57,024 bases of DNA from Streptomyces sp. SA15 (GCF_002291145.1 NZ_NTGE01000068.1:1-57024); one strand, 5' to 3'. Shown: positions 35,671 to 44,656, numbered from the stretch's first letter. Notes: generated from the letters alone by a model not told the origin. Made by a program: numbers and translations.

Positions 35671-36867
35671 ATGCCTCTCGCGGTCTTTGTCCTCGGCCTC
35701 GCGATCTTCTGCCTGAACACGACAGAGGTCATGGTGGCCGGGCTGCTCCCGTCACTCTCGGACGGCCTCGACGTCTCGATCACCGCCGCGGGCAACCTGG
35801 TCACCGTCTTCGCGCTCGGCATGGTCTTCGGCGGCCCGCTGCTGACGCTCGCGCTCATGAGGGCCCCCCGCAAGCCGGCGATGGTCAGCATGATGGTGCT
35901 GTTCCTGGTGGGACAGACCATCGGTGCCCTCGCCACCGACTACTGGGCCATGGTGATCGCCCGTATCATCACGGCCCTGGCCACCGCGGCCTTCTTCGGG
36001 CTCGCCGCTTCCGTCTGCGCCAACCTCGTCCCGCCGGACAAGATCGGCCGCGCGCTGGCCATCGTCTTCGGCGGCTTCATGGTGGCCAACGTCTTCGGCC
36101 TGCCCATGGCCACCTTCATCGACCAGCTCATGGGATGGCGTGCCGCCTTCTGGGCCGTGGACATCCTGGTCGCCCTGTGCCTCGTGCTGGTCCTGTTCAC
36201 CGTCAAGCGCGCCCCGGCCCCCGAAGGACTGGACGTCCGCTCGGAGCTGTCGGTCTTCCGCAGCGGCCGGCTCTGGGGCGCTTTCGCCACCAACGCCCTG
36301 CTGATCGGCGGCGTGTTCGCCACCTTCTCCTACCTCTCCCCGGTGCTGACCAAGCTGGCGGGCTTCTCCGAGGGCATCGTTCCGCTGCTGTTCGTCCTGT
36401 ACGGCGTGGGCACCGTCATCGGCAACATCGTCCTCGGGCGCCTGGCGGACGCGCACACCATGCGCATCCTGTGGCTGGGCGGCGTGGTCCTGGCCGTACT
36501 CCTGGGCCTGTACGCGCTCGTCGCGACCAACCAGGCGCTCTCCCTCGTCGCCCTGTTCCTTCTGGGCTTCACCGGGCTCCCGCTCAACCCGGCCATGGCC
36601 TCGCGCGTCATGAACCTGTCCAACAGCGGCGCCCTGATCAACACCATGAACACCGCGACGATCTGTGCGGGCATCACCATCGGCACCTGGCTCGCAGGCA
36701 TCGGCATCGACGCCTTCGGCTACCGCGCCCCGATGTGGGTCGGCGCGGTCCTCGCGCTCGGCGCACTGGCCACTCTGCTCATCGCGCGGGTCACCGACCG
36801 GCACCACGTGGAGAGCGACCGTCCCGCCCCCGCCCCCGCGGACCTCAAGTCCCCAGCGAGCGTGTGA
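35671..36867 (+). CDS. MFS transporter, DHA1 (12-TM) drug efflux family
   Basis: 398-residue exporter of the CmlR/AraJ-like group. LAIFCLNTTEVMVAGLLP and motif A-type loops between helices 2 and 3 (MRAPRKPAMV) are visible; 12 hydrophobic segments follow. ATG 35671 has GGAAGG about ten bases upstream; GTG 35647 is in frame. Together with the TetR gene 170 bases downstream it forms a regulated efflux module, probably for self-resistance. Confidence 0.88.
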   Translation: MPLAVFVLGLAIFCLNTTEVMVAGLLPSLSDGLDVSITAAGNLVTVFALGMVFGGPLLTLALMRAPRKPAMVSMMVLFLVGQTIGALATDYWAMVIARIITALATAAFFGLAASVCANLVPPDKIGRALAIVFGGFMVANVFGLPMATFIDQLMGWRAAFWAVDILVALCLVLVLFTVKRAPAPEGLDVRSELSVFRSGRLWGAFATNALLIGGVFATFSYLSPVLTKLAGFSEGIVPLLFVLYGVGTVIGNIVLGRLADAHTMRILWLGGVVLAVLLGLYALVATNQALSLVALFLLGFTGLPLNPAMASRVMNLSNSGALINTMNTATICAGITIGTWLAGIGIDAFGYRAPMWVGAVLALGALATLLIARVTDRHHVESDRPAPAPADLKSPASV

Positions 36868-36994
36868 CCACGCACCACCCACGGCAGCGGGGGGCCGAGG
36901 CGACAGAACGCCACGGCCCTCCGCCTCCGCCTGTCACCGCCACAGTCCGCGGCCCGGCAGGCCTTGCACGCAATTGCGGCAGCCTCTTCACGCA

Positions 36995-37020
36995 GTTTTT
37001 TTGCGCAATCGATCCAAAAC
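36995..37020. promoter_or_regulatory. 26-bp operator-like sequence upstream of the TetR gene
   Basis: GTTTTTTT...GATCCAAAAC has the same half-site and spacing as the operator at 35546-35571, though it is a less perfect dyad. It ends 16 bases before the TetR start, where bound repressor would block transcription. Confidence 0.55.
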
Positions 37021-37035
37021 GGTTAGGTTGCCCCC

Positions 37036-37662
37036 ATGGGGAGGCCCAGGAAGTTCGACGAGACACACGTCCTCACCGCGGTCATGAACATGTTCTGGCA
37101 GCGTGGATATGAGGCGACCTCCACCCGTGACCTGGCCGAGTCCACCGGCATGGGTCTGTCGAGTCTGTCCAACGCCTTCGGCGACAAGCGGCAGCTGTAC
37201 CTCCGCGCGCTGCGCCGCTACTACGAGACAAACACCGCCATGCAGACCGAGCTGCTGGGGCAGCCCGGTCCGGTCAAGGACCGGTTGCGGAACCTGATGG
37301 TGCAGGCGATCGACATCGACCTCGCGCACCCGCCCTCCTCGGGCTGCCTCATCATCAACGCCTCGATGGAGATGGCCAACACCGACCCCGATGTGGCACA
37401 GGAAGTGCAGCGCCACTTCACCACCGTCGAACAGGCCGTCCACTCCGCCCTCGCCGAGGGACAGCGCAGCGGGGAGATCACCCGCGAGCAGGACGCCGTG
37501 GCCCTGACCCATCACGTTCTGAGCAGCTACTACGGCCTGCGCGTGCTCGCCCGCGTACAGCCCGACCGCACGGCTTTGATGAACGTGGTGGACACCATGC
37601 TGGCCGCTGTGACCAGCCATGCCCCGCGCGTGAGCCGGTCCGGGCCCGGCACCGGAACCTGA
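37036..37662 (+). CDS. TetR/AcrR-family transcriptional regulator
   Basis: 208 residues. The N-terminal HTH (GRPRKFDETHVLTAVMNMFW, then GYEATSTRDLAESTGMGLSS and LYLRALRRYY) is canonical; the C-terminal ligand domain includes PPSSGCLIINASMEMA, as in the YcdC/RutR-like group. Likely represses the upstream MFS gene and itself via two matching 26-bp operators, with the pathway product or quinone as ligand (inference). Confidence 0.92.
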   Translation: MGRPRKFDETHVLTAVMNMFWQRGYEATSTRDLAESTGMGLSSLSNAFGDKRQLYLRALRRYYETNTAMQTELLGQPGPVKDRLRNLMVQAIDIDLAHPPSSGCLIINASMEMANTDPDVAQEVQRHFTTVEQAVHSALAEGQRSGEITREQDAVALTHHVLSSYYGLRVLARVQPDRTALMNVVDTMLAAVTSHAPRVSRSGPGTGT

Positions 37663-37718
37663 CGGACTGACCGTCCCGGCGTTGCCGCCCCTCGGGCCCG
37701 GCGTAAAGAGTCTCTCGG

Positions 37719-38036
37719 GTGACCCACACCATCACAGCCGACCGGAGCACCCACCCGATCTCCTCCGCCACTGCCGCGGTGGGCCCCTCGCGGCGCACGG
37801 CCGCGGTCCACCCGGGCTGGGCGAGCCTGACCCCCGCCGAGCTGAGGGTGGCCCGTCTGGTGGCCGAGGGACTGACCAACCGCGCCGTCGCCAAGCGCCT
37901 GTCCATCTCCCCGCACACGGTCGACAGCCACCTGCGGCATGTCTTCGCCAAGCTGGGCATCTCCAGCCGGGTCGCCCTGGCCCGGCTCGCCCTGATCCAC
38001 GACCACATCAGAGCGGACGAACCAAGCGTCCACTAG
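37719..38036 (+). CDS. Stand-alone LuxR-type HTH protein
   Basis: 105-residue protein consisting of a short N-terminus and a LuxR/GerE HTH: TPAELRVARLVAEGLTNRAV, ISPHTVDSHLRHVFAKLG. No receiver or ATPase domain is present. Possibly a small DNA-binding activator of the cluster, or the C-terminal remnant of a larger LAL regulator; the in-frame upstream sequence gives no support for the latter. GTG 37719 begins MTHTITADR. Confidence 0.75.
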   Translation: MTHTITADRSTHPISSATAAVGPSRRTAAVHPGWASLTPAELRVARLVAEGLTNRAVAKRLSISPHTVDSHLRHVFAKLGISSRVALARLALIHDHIRADEPSVH

Positions 38037-38040
38037 GGCC

Positions 38041-38215
38041 TGTGTCGAAAGTGGCGTCGTCCGCCCGAAGGGCGGGCCGGGCGCCCGCCGCGGCAGCGGC
38101 TGATGACTGCGTTGGTGCGTGCTCTCGGCGTGCCGGGCAGCGCGCGACGAGGCAGCCGCCATCGGCCGCGGAGAGTGTCCCGGCCCTGCCGGCACCGCTG
38201 GCGCGGCCACGCCAA
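38041..38215. mobile_element. Partial MITE/IS-end-like sequence
   Basis: TAGGGCCTGTGTCGAAAGTG starts near 38035; this end is familiar from dispersed streptomycete elements, and its interior resembles the 56858-57024 element (GTGCTCTCGGCGTGCCGGGC). I see no matching right end, so it may be solo or truncated. Confidence 0.4.
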
Positions 38216-38250
38216 CTCGCCGTCTGCAAAGAGGACTTGGGGTGCAGTGA

Positions 38251-38281
38251 GGGGCGGGGTGGTGGTATGCCACCCCGCCCC
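38251..38281 (+). terminator. 12-bp GC hairpin before the aromatic operon
   Basis: GGGGCGGGGTGG (38251-38262) pairs with CCACCCCGCCCC (38270-38281) around a seven-base loop, followed by TTCG. Confidence 0.7.
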
Positions 38282-38547
38282 TTCGCCGTACGTGACGGAC
38301 TACGCGCCGCCGCCTTGCCGAACCGCACACGTGTCCCGGAAAGTGGTGTTCACCGACGGGGCGCACCCGAGGCACACGCCGGCGCCCCACCTCCACCACT
38401 CCGGTTTCAGCGCCGTACATGAGCCGCTGCCGGATGAAACACCGGGCAGAGAACCGGGCCGATGCCCGTGTGCCCCGTGTTGTTTCGCGAACGATCTCGC
38501 CCGCCATCAGCCGGAGTCACTCCGGCGTGCCCTGCCGAGGGAATCTG

Positions 38548-39723
38548 ATGATCGACGTTGAGTCCTACCTCCGTTCCCTGCCCGCTCTCCAGCAGCCCGA
38601 CTGGTCCGACAACCCCCGCCTCGCCGACGTCCGCACGGGCCTCGCCCGGATGCCCGCCCTGGTGGACTTCGAGGCGGTACGCCGTCTGCGCTCGCTGCTG
38701 GCCGAGGCCGCCGCGGGACACCTCCAGGTGGTCCAGTCCGGCGACTGCGCCGAGGATCCCGCCGAGGCTACCCCCGAGGACGTCGCCCGCAAGACCGCGC
38801 TGCTGGACATGCTGGCGGGAACGATGAAGCTCGCCTCCGGCAAGCCGATCCTGCGGGTCGGCCGGGTCGCGGGCCAGTTCAGCAAGCCCCGCTCCAACCC
38901 GACCGAGACCGTGCACGGGGTCGAACTGCCCGTCTACCGCGGCCACATGGTCAACCGGCCCGAGCCCGACGCCGAGTTGCGCCGCCCCGACCCCGGCCAT
39001 CTGCTCACCGGCTACCGCGCCGCCAGCGACACCATGCACTACCTGGGCTGGCTCGGCTCGACAGGGCGCCGCTCGGAGTTCGGCGCGCCGGTGTGGACCA
39101 GCCACGAAGCACTGCTGCTCGATTACGAACTGCCTCTGCTGCGGCGCGAGCCCGACGGCTCGCTGCTGCTGACCTCCACCCACTGGCCGTGGGTGGGTGA
39201 GCGCACCCGCCAGCTGGACGGGGCCCACATCGCGCTGCTGGCCGCCGTCTCCAACCCGGTGGCCGTCAAGGTCGGGCCGAACATGACGACCGAACAGATC
39301 CTCGCCCTGTGCGAGAAGTTGGATGCCCAGCGTCGGCCGGGCCGCCTCACGCTGATCTCACGCATGGGCGCCCACAACGCGGCCGAGAAGCTTCCGCCGC
39401 TTGTCGAGGCGGTCGCCAGGGAGGGGCATCCGGTGCTGTGGCTGTCGGACCCGATGCACGGCAATACCGTCACCGGCCCCGAAGGCCTGAAGACACGCAT
39501 GGTCAAGACCGTGGTGCAGGAGATCCAGGCATTCCAGGACGCGGTACGCGCCCACGACGGCGTCGCGGCCGGCCTGCACCTGGAGACGACGCCCGAGGCG
39601 GTCACCGAGTGCGTCTCGGCAGACATCAGCCTCGATCGCATCGGCGACAAGTACCTGAGCTTCTGCGACCCGCGCCTCAACCCGCGCCAGGCCGTCGAGG
39701 CGGCCTCGGCCTGGCGGGGGTGA
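38548..39723 (+). CDS. phzC: Class II (plant/PhzC-type) DAHP synthase
   Basis: Condenses phosphoenolpyruvate and erythrose-4-phosphate into DAHP, the first shikimate step. 391 residues, shorter than housekeeping class II enzymes (about 450), as in PhzC. Signatures: QSGDCAEDP near 62-70, RVGRVAGQFSKPRSNPTE, KVGPNMT, SRMGAHN, WLSDPMHGNT and the late GLHLETTPEAVTEC. The shorter form is expected to lack some aromatic feedback sites. ATG 38548 (MIDVESYLRSLPA) follows GAGGG. Starts a five-gene operon. Confidence 0.92.
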   Translation: MIDVESYLRSLPALQQPDWSDNPRLADVRTGLARMPALVDFEAVRRLRSLLAEAAAGHLQVVQSGDCAEDPAEATPEDVARKTALLDMLAGTMKLASGKPILRVGRVAGQFSKPRSNPTETVHGVELPVYRGHMVNRPEPDAELRRPDPGHLLTGYRAASDTMHYLGWLGSTGRRSEFGAPVWTSHEALLLDYELPLLRREPDGSLLLTSTHWPWVGERTRQLDGAHIALLAAVSNPVAVKVGPNMTTEQILALCEKLDAQRRPGRLTLISRMGAHNAAEKLPPLVEAVAREGHPVLWLSDPMHGNTVTGPEGLKTRMVKTVVQEIQAFQDAVRAHDGVAAGLHLETTPEAVTECVSADISLDRIGDKYLSFCDPRLNPRQAVEAASAWRG

Positions 39724-39777
39724 GACGGCGCCCGCCCATCGTTTTCGACCGGCACACCACGTACGGAGGTTTGGAAC

Positions 39778-40548
39778 GTGCAAGAAACCCTCGCCCTGGT
39801 CACGGGGGCGGCCGGCGGCATCGGAGAGGCCATCACCCGGCTGCTGGCCGAGCAGGGCATGACGGTGGCGGCCGTGGACCGTGACCCCGAGCGGATGGCC
39901 GCGACGGCGGCCACGCTGCGCGGGGACGGCCTCCCGGTGACCGAATTCGCCGCCGACGTCACCTCGAGCAGGGCCGTCGAGCAGCTCGTCGATGACGTCG
40001 AGGCCCGGCTCGGGCCCGTGCGATACCTGGTCAACGCCGCGGGTGTGCTGCGCCTCGGCCAGGCGCACACCCTGTCCGACGAGGACTGGAACACCACCTT
40101 CGCTGTCAACGCCACCGGTGTGTTCCACGTGTCGCGGGCCGTGGTCAACCGTATGATCCCGCGCGGCAGTGGCGCTCTGGTCACCGTCGCCTCGAACGCG
40201 GCCGGCACGGCCCGCGCCGACATGGCGGCCTACGCGGCGTCCAAGGCCGCCGCGACCGCGTTCACCAAGTGCCTGGGCCTCGAAGTGGCGCAGCACGGCA
40301 TCCGCTGCAACGTGGTGGCCCCCGGCTCCACCAACACCCCGATGCTGCGCGGCATGCACACCGCGGACACCGCCGCCCAGGCCTCCGTGGCGGGCCGTCC
40401 GGAGCGGTACCGGGTGGGCATCCCGCTGGGCAAGGTCGCCCTCCCCGAGGACATCGCCCGGGCCGTCGCGTTCCTGCTCTCCGACGAGGCGGGCCACATC
40501 ACACTGCACGAACTCACCGTGGACGGCGGAGCCACCCTCGGTGTCTGA
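39778..40548 (+). CDS. EntA-like dehydrogenase, predicted 2,3-dihydro-3-hydroxyanthranilate dehydrogenase
   Basis: 256-residue classical SDR of the EntA/DhbA type. TGAAGGIG (9-16), NAAG at 86-89, Ser139, Tyr152 and Lys156 (YAASK). EntA oxidises 2,3-dihydro-2,3-dihydroxybenzoate; next to PhzD and PhzE the substrate should be the amino analogue DHHA, giving 3-hydroxyanthranilate, as reported for homologues in clusters of 3-HAA-derived antibiotics. GTG 39778 follows GGAGG. 22 bases before the isochorismatase. Confidence 0.88.
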   Translation: MQETLALVTGAAGGIGEAITRLLAEQGMTVAAVDRDPERMAATAATLRGDGLPVTEFAADVTSSRAVEQLVDDVEARLGPVRYLVNAAGVLRLGQAHTLSDEDWNTTFAVNATGVFHVSRAVVNRMIPRGSGALVTVASNAAGTARADMAAYAASKAAATAFTKCLGLEVAQHGIRCNVVAPGSTNTPMLRGMHTADTAAQASVAGRPERYRVGIPLGKVALPEDIARAVAFLLSDEAGHITLHELTVDGGATLGV

Positions 40549-40570
40549 CAACGAAAGGACCAACCGGACG

Positions 40571-41230
40571 ATGCCCGGCATCCCCCCTGTCCAGCCCTAC
40601 TCCATGCCCACAGCCGAGCAGCTTCCCGAGAACACCGTCGACTGGCAGGTGGACCCGCGGCGCACGGTGCTGCTCCTGCACGACATGCAGGAGTATTTCC
40701 TCAATCCGTTCCCACGCGGCACCGAACTCGGCCGGGCCCTGGTGGACAACACGGCACAACTGCGCGCGTCGTGCAAGGCGCTGGGCATCCCCGTCGCCTA
40801 CACCGCGCAGCCCGGCGGCATGACGCCCGAACAGCGGGGCCTGCTCAAGGACTTCTGGGGACCCGGCATGCGGCCCACGCCCGAGCACCGCAAGGTGGTC
40901 TCCCCGCTGGAGCCGGACGACGGCGACTGGACCTTCACCAAGTGGCGCTACAGCGCCTTCTTCAAGTCGGACCTGCTGGAGCGGATGCGCTCCCACGGCC
41001 GCGACCAGCTGGTCGTCTGCGGGGTGTACGCGCATGTGGGCGTCCTGATGACCGCGGTGGAGGCGTACACGAACGACATCCAGACGTTCCTGGTGGCCGA
41101 CGCGGTGGCCGACTTCTCCGCCCACTACCACCAGCTGGCACTCACCTACGCCGCCGAGCGCGCCGCCAAGGTCGTTACGTCCCAGGCGGTGCTGACCGAA
41201 CTCGACGCGGCCACCGCGACGGCTCACTGA
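40571..41230 (+). CDS. phzD: PhzD-type isochorismatase
   Basis: Hydrolyses the vinyl ether of 2-amino-2-deoxyisochorismate (ADIC) to DHHA and pyruvate. 219 residues, the PhzD size. Asp38 (LLLHDMQ) and Lys124 (FTKWRYSAF) are in the catalytic positions. The family loop reads GVYAHVGV, with Val158 where many family members have Cys; PhzD-like enzymes do not rely on a cysteine nucleophile. GAAAGGA precedes ATG 40571. Confidence 0.92.
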   Translation: MPGIPPVQPYSMPTAEQLPENTVDWQVDPRRTVLLLHDMQEYFLNPFPRGTELGRALVDNTAQLRASCKALGIPVAYTAQPGGMTPEQRGLLKDFWGPGMRPTPEHRKVVSPLEPDDGDWTFTKWRYSAFFKSDLLERMRSHGRDQLVVCGVYAHVGVLMTAVEAYTNDIQTFLVADAVADFSAHYHQLALTYAAERAAKVVTSQAVLTELDAATATAH

Positions 41231-41257
41231 GCCGTCGCCGGCGAAAGGACCCACACC

Positions 41258-43150
41258 ATGGCAAGGAACGAGGACGCTCAGCGCCTGCTGGCGCGCATCC
41301 TTGACGGTTCGGCGGAGGCATTCACGCTGCTGCACCGTCCCGAGACCGCAGGACCGGACACCCTTGAGCTGCTGACCGGTGAGGTGACGCGGGCCGACAC
41401 GCTCGCCGACCTCGAACTCGAGGAGGGGGAAGGCACTGGCGCCCACCACGAGCTGCTGGCTCTCATCCCGTACCGGCAGCTGGCCGAACGCGGCTTCGCC
41501 GCCCCCGACGACGGCACACCGCTGCTGGCGATGCGCGTGCGCGAACAGGCCTCGCTGCCGCTGCGCGAGAGCCTCGCACTGCTCCCCGACGACCCGGTGA
41601 AGTTGACCGAGGAGCACTTCGACGTCGACGACGACGCCTACGCCGAAACCGTGCGCCGCGTCGTCGCCGACGAGATCGGCACCGGCGAGGGCGCCAACTT
41701 CGTGATGAAACGGTCCTTCACCGCCCAGCTGCCCGACTTCGACAGCGCCGCGGCCCTGTCGTTCTTTCGCCGTCTGGTGGAGCGGGAAGCGGGCGCGTAC
41801 TGGACATTCCTCATCCACACCGGCGAGCGCACGCTCGTGGGCGCCACCCCCGAGCGGCACATCAGCGTCCACGACAACAACGCCGTGATGAACCCCATCA
41901 GCGGCACCTACCGCTACCCGTCCTCCGGCCCCGACCTGGATGGCGTGCTGGACTTCCTCGCCGATGAGAAGGAAACCGACGAGCTGTACATGGTCGTCGA
42001 CGAAGAGCTGAAGATGATGGGCCGGATCTGCCCCGCGGGCGGCCGGGTGCGGGGGCCGTATCTGAAGGAGATGGCGCGCTTGGCGCACACCGAGTACTTC
42101 ATCGAGGGCCGCACCGACCGCGATGTCCGCGACATCCTGCGCGAGACCCTGTTCGCGCCGACGGTGACCGGCTCCCCGCTTCAGAGCGCGGCCCGGGTCA
42201 TCAGCCGCTACGAGCCGCAGGGGCGCGGCTACTACAGCGGTGTGGCCGCCCTTGTCGGACGCGACGCCGCCGGCGGGCGCACGCTGGACTCCTCGATCCT
42301 GATCCGCACCGCTGACATCGACGCGGACGGACTGATGCGCATCGGGGTCGGAGCGACACTCGTGCGGCACTCCGACCCCGCCTCCGAGGTGCAGGAGACG
42401 CGCGCCAAGGCCGCGGGTCTGCTGGCCGCGCTCGGGGACGCCGAGCCCACCCGGTACAGGTCCCACCCGGCGGTACGCGAGGCGCTCGGCTCCCGCAACG
42501 ACGGCATCGCACGGTTCTGGCTCCAGGAGGCGGCCGATCCGGGCGGGACCACCGGGCCACTGGCCGGGCGCAAGGTGCTGATCGTCGACGCCGAGGACAC
42601 ATTCACCGAGATGATCGCCCACCAGATCCGTTCGCTGGGCTGCGAGGTGGCCGTGCGACGCTTCGACGAGCGGTACGACTTCGACGCGCACGACTTGGTG
42701 GTCATGGGCCCGGGGCCGGGCGACCCGCGCGAGATCGCCCACCCGAAGATCGCCCATCTGCGGGCAGCGGTGGCCCAGCTCCTGGAAGAGAAGCGGCCGT
42801 TCCTCGCGGTGTGCCTGAGCCATCAGGTGCTGAGCACGCTCCTCGGTCTGGACCTGCTGCGCCGCCCGGCCCCCAACCAGGGCGCCCAGCACGAGATCGA
42901 CCTGTTCGGCCGCACCGAGCGGGCGGGTTTCTACAACACCTTCGCCGCCCGCAGCGACGCCGACCGCTTCGAACACCCGGTGTACGGCACGGTCGAGGTG
43001 AGCCGGGACGCGGCGACGGGCGAAGTGCACGCGCTGCGCGCCCCGGGCTTCGCCTCGATGCAGTTTCACGCTGAGTCCGTCCTGACCGTGGACGGGCCGC
43101 GCATCATCGGTTCGCTCCTGACGGAGGTGGCCGGCACATGCACGCGATGA
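41258..43150 (+). CDS. phzE: PhzE-type ADIC synthase (fused TrpE-TrpG-like)
   Basis: 630-residue fusion. The N-terminal chorismate-binding domain (to about 400) has PISGTYRYP, DEELKMMGRICP and GVGATLVRHSDP; the C-terminal glutamine amidotransferase domain has the nucleophile Cys519 (AVCLSHQ) and His604/Glu606 (FHAES). PhzE and SgcD stop at ADIC rather than eliminating pyruvate to anthranilate. The context with PhzD supports ADIC synthesis. GAAAGGA precedes ATG 41258. It overlaps the following small gene. Confidence 0.93.
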   Translation: MARNEDAQRLLARILDGSAEAFTLLHRPETAGPDTLELLTGEVTRADTLADLELEEGEGTGAHHELLALIPYRQLAERGFAAPDDGTPLLAMRVREQASLPLRESLALLPDDPVKLTEEHFDVDDDAYAETVRRVVADEIGTGEGANFVMKRSFTAQLPDFDSAAALSFFRRLVEREAGAYWTFLIHTGERTLVGATPERHISVHDNNAVMNPISGTYRYPSSGPDLDGVLDFLADEKETDELYMVVDEELKMMGRICPAGGRVRGPYLKEMARLAHTEYFIEGRTDRDVRDILRETLFAPTVTGSPLQSAARVISRYEPQGRGYYSGVAALVGRDAAGGRTLDSSILIRTADIDADGLMRIGVGATLVRHSDPASEVQETRAKAAGLLAALGDAEPTRYRSHPAVREALGSRNDGIARFWLQEAADPGGTTGPLAGRKVLIVDAEDTFTEMIAHQIRSLGCEVAVRRFDERYDFDAHDLVVMGPGPGDPREIAHPKIAHLRAAVAQLLEEKRPFLAVCLSHQVLSTLLGLDLLRRPAPNQGAQHEIDLFGRTERAGFYNTFAARSDADRFEHPVYGTVEVSRDAATGEVHALRAPGFASMQFHAESVLTVDGPRIIGSLLTEVAGTCTR

Positions 43151-43479
43151 TCGTCTGGTGGGACCTGGACCGCTCGCGGCAGACCATCGAGTCCCTGCGT
43201 GACTTTCTGCGCGAGGAGGCGGTGGACCGCTTCTCCCGTATGGCCGGGCTGCGGCTGAAGTTCTGGATCTCGGACGAGGCCGCCAACCGGTGGGGGGCGG
43301 TGCTGCTGTGGGAGTCGCGCCAGGCGGCCACGGCTCCCGTGCCGAACCGGGCTGCCGAGCTGATCGGCTATCCGCCCACCGAGCGGCACGCCTTCGACGT
43401 GGAAGCCACCGTCGAGGGCGACTTCGCCCTTGCCGCGCTCTCCGGGCGGGGACTGGCGCTCACACCGGACGCCGGCTGA
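43138..43479 (+). CDS. Small YdhR-like (dimeric alpha/beta barrel) protein
   Basis: 113 residues starting inside the phzE 3' end (13-base overlap), implying coupled translation. KFWISDEAANRWGAVLLWESRQAA and the ending FDVEATVEG resemble YdhR-type putative monooxygenases of the alpha/beta-barrel superfamily. The placement suggests a role on an aromatic intermediate, such as a cofactor-free oxygenase, but it might be a binding or stability protein. Confidence 0.6.
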   Translation: MHAMIVWWDLDRSRQTIESLRDFLREEAVDRFSRMAGLRLKFWISDEAANRWGAVLLWESRQAATAPVPNRAAELIGYPPTERHAFDVEATVEGDFALAALSGRGLALTPDAG

Positions 43480-43650
43480 CCGGCCGCCGGGCCTGCCGGT
43501 CACCCCGCACACCGGCGGGGCGGCAGGCAGTGACGGACTCGGACGTCCCGGCTCGGCGCCGGCGCGGTCGGCCCTCGATGAAGTTTCCGCCGAACCCGTG
43601 TGTGCCGCTCGGGCCACTCCCGTGTCGGCGACGGCCGGACATCCCGACTG

Positions 43651-43684
43651 CCGCGGGGTCCGTGACCGACCACGGACCCCGCGG
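43651..43684 (+). terminator. Perfect 14-bp hairpin after the phz-like operon
   Basis: CCGCGGGGTCCGTG (43651-43664), loop ACCGAC, CACGGACCCCGCGG (43671-43684). It lies 171 bases after the last gene of the operon. Confidence 0.75.
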
Positions 43685-43814
43685 CACAGGGTCGGTCCCC
43701 GCACGCCACTGTGCCGGGCGGACGTGGCCCGGGCGCGGCACGCGGCACCGTCAGCAGGCGGCCCGGGGCCGGGCCCACGCTCCGCACCGGCCCGCGAACG
43801 CCGTCGGCCGCCCA

Positions 43815-43955
43815 TGGCCCGCACCCCACGCGGCCCGTTTGCCCGTACCCACGCGGCCCGTATCCCACGCGGCCCGTGGCCCGTACCCCACGTGGCCCCG
43901 TATCCCACGTGGCCCCGTATCCCACAAGGCCCGTGACCCGTACCCCACGAGACCG
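43815..43955. repeat. Degenerate tandem repeat, about seven 16-24 bp units
   Basis: Units built on GTATCCCACGCGGCCC recur between about 43820 and 43955 with drift (CACGTGG, CACAAGG, CACGAGA) and variable spacers (TTTG, GTGGCCC). They lie between the phz-like operon and shikimate kinase. Confidence 0.75.
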
Positions 43956-44027
43956 CGGCCGGGCCCCGCGCGCCCGCCCTCCCCCACTGCGGCTCCATGC
44001 CCCCTTGACGCGAAAGGCAACACCCCC

Positions 44028-44543
44028 ATGACAGGACCTGCGACGATCCTGATCGGCATGCCCGGTGCGGGCAAGACGTCAGTCGGCCGGGCGCTGGCCG
44101 GCCTGCTGGGTGTCTCTTTCCGTGACACCGACCACGATGTGGCCCGTCTGGCCGGCAAACCCACACCCGAGGTACTGCGGGAGAAGGGCGAGGCAGCCTT
44201 CCGTCTCCTGGAGCACCAAGCGGTCACCGCCGCCCTGGCCGAGCACGACGGTGTGCTCGCGCTGGGCGGCGGCGCGGTGCTGCACGAGGGCACCCGGGCC
44301 CGGCTGCGCGGGTGCCGTGTGGTGCACCTGTGGGTCGGCCTGGACACGCTCGAGCACCGGGTCCGGGCCGACGGCGACCGGCCCCTTCTCGACGGGGACC
44401 CCCGGATCCGCCTCGCGCTGCTGATGCGCGCCCGGCTGCCCCTGTACCGGCGGCTGGCGGTCGTGTCGGTGCGCGCCGAAGACCGTGATCCGCACGAGAT
44501 CGCCGAAGAGATCGCCACCGTGCTCGCTCCAGCCACCCGCTGA
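44028..44543 (+). CDS. aroK: Shikimate kinase
   Basis: 171-residue P-loop kinase making shikimate-3-phosphate. Walker A GMPGAGKTS (10-18), DTDHDV (shikimate-binding Asp), EAAFRLLEHQAV, LGGGAVL, and the lid region RPLLDGDPRIRL are all in order. GAAAGG precedes ATG 44028. A second copy relative to the expected housekeeping aroK, used here to raise flux to chorismate. Confidence 0.94.
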   Translation: MTGPATILIGMPGAGKTSVGRALAGLLGVSFRDTDHDVARLAGKPTPEVLREKGEAAFRLLEHQAVTAALAEHDGVLALGGGAVLHEGTRARLRGCRVVHLWVGLDTLEHRVRADGDRPLLDGDPRIRLALLMRARLPLYRRLAVVSVRAEDRDPHEIAEEIATVLAPATR

Positions 44544-44630
44544 TCGGACACCAGCGATCGGAGGCGACTTGACCACCGGCCGACTGCGCCGGAGCAGCGG
44601 TCCGCCCCCCGACAGCCTTGCCGTACAAGG

Positions 44631-44656
44631 CCGTTCGTGGCGCAGGCCACAAACGG
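44631..44656 (+). promoter_or_regulatory. Imperfect hairpin upstream of the leader ORF
   Basis: CCGTTCGTGG / CCACAAACGG pair with one mismatch around CGCAGG. Placed just before a leader ORF, it could act in attenuation or as a weak terminator of aroK. Low-certainty assignment. Confidence 0.35.

Larger units (their letters stand above)
38037..38547. other. Non-coding region before the DAHP synthase
   Basis: About 510 bases: MITE-like sequence, hairpin 38251-38281, then 265 bases presumed to hold the main biosynthetic promoter. The in-frame extension upstream of ATG 38548 has no homology and is not thought to be coding. Confidence 0.6.
43480..44027. other. Non-coding interval between operons
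   Basis: Contains the hairpin and the tandem array listed separately. The remainder encodes nothing recognisable in six frames. The promoter for the aroK operon is presumably near its 3' end. Confidence 0.6.

Noticed and set aside
40514..43069. 851-codon open frame on the minus strand
   Set aside because: Opposite the phzD- and phzE-type genes, which carry full catalytic motifs. It shows no recognisable domain.
38548..43150. Phenazine biosynthesis
   Set aside because: No phzF, phzA/B or phzG homologue is present; an EntA-like dehydrogenase takes their place.
38548..43150. 2,3-Dihydroxybenzoate (catechol siderophore) pathway
   Set aside because: No isochorismate synthase, DHB-AMP ligase or NRPS, and PhzE has an amidotransferase domain, pointing to an amino product.
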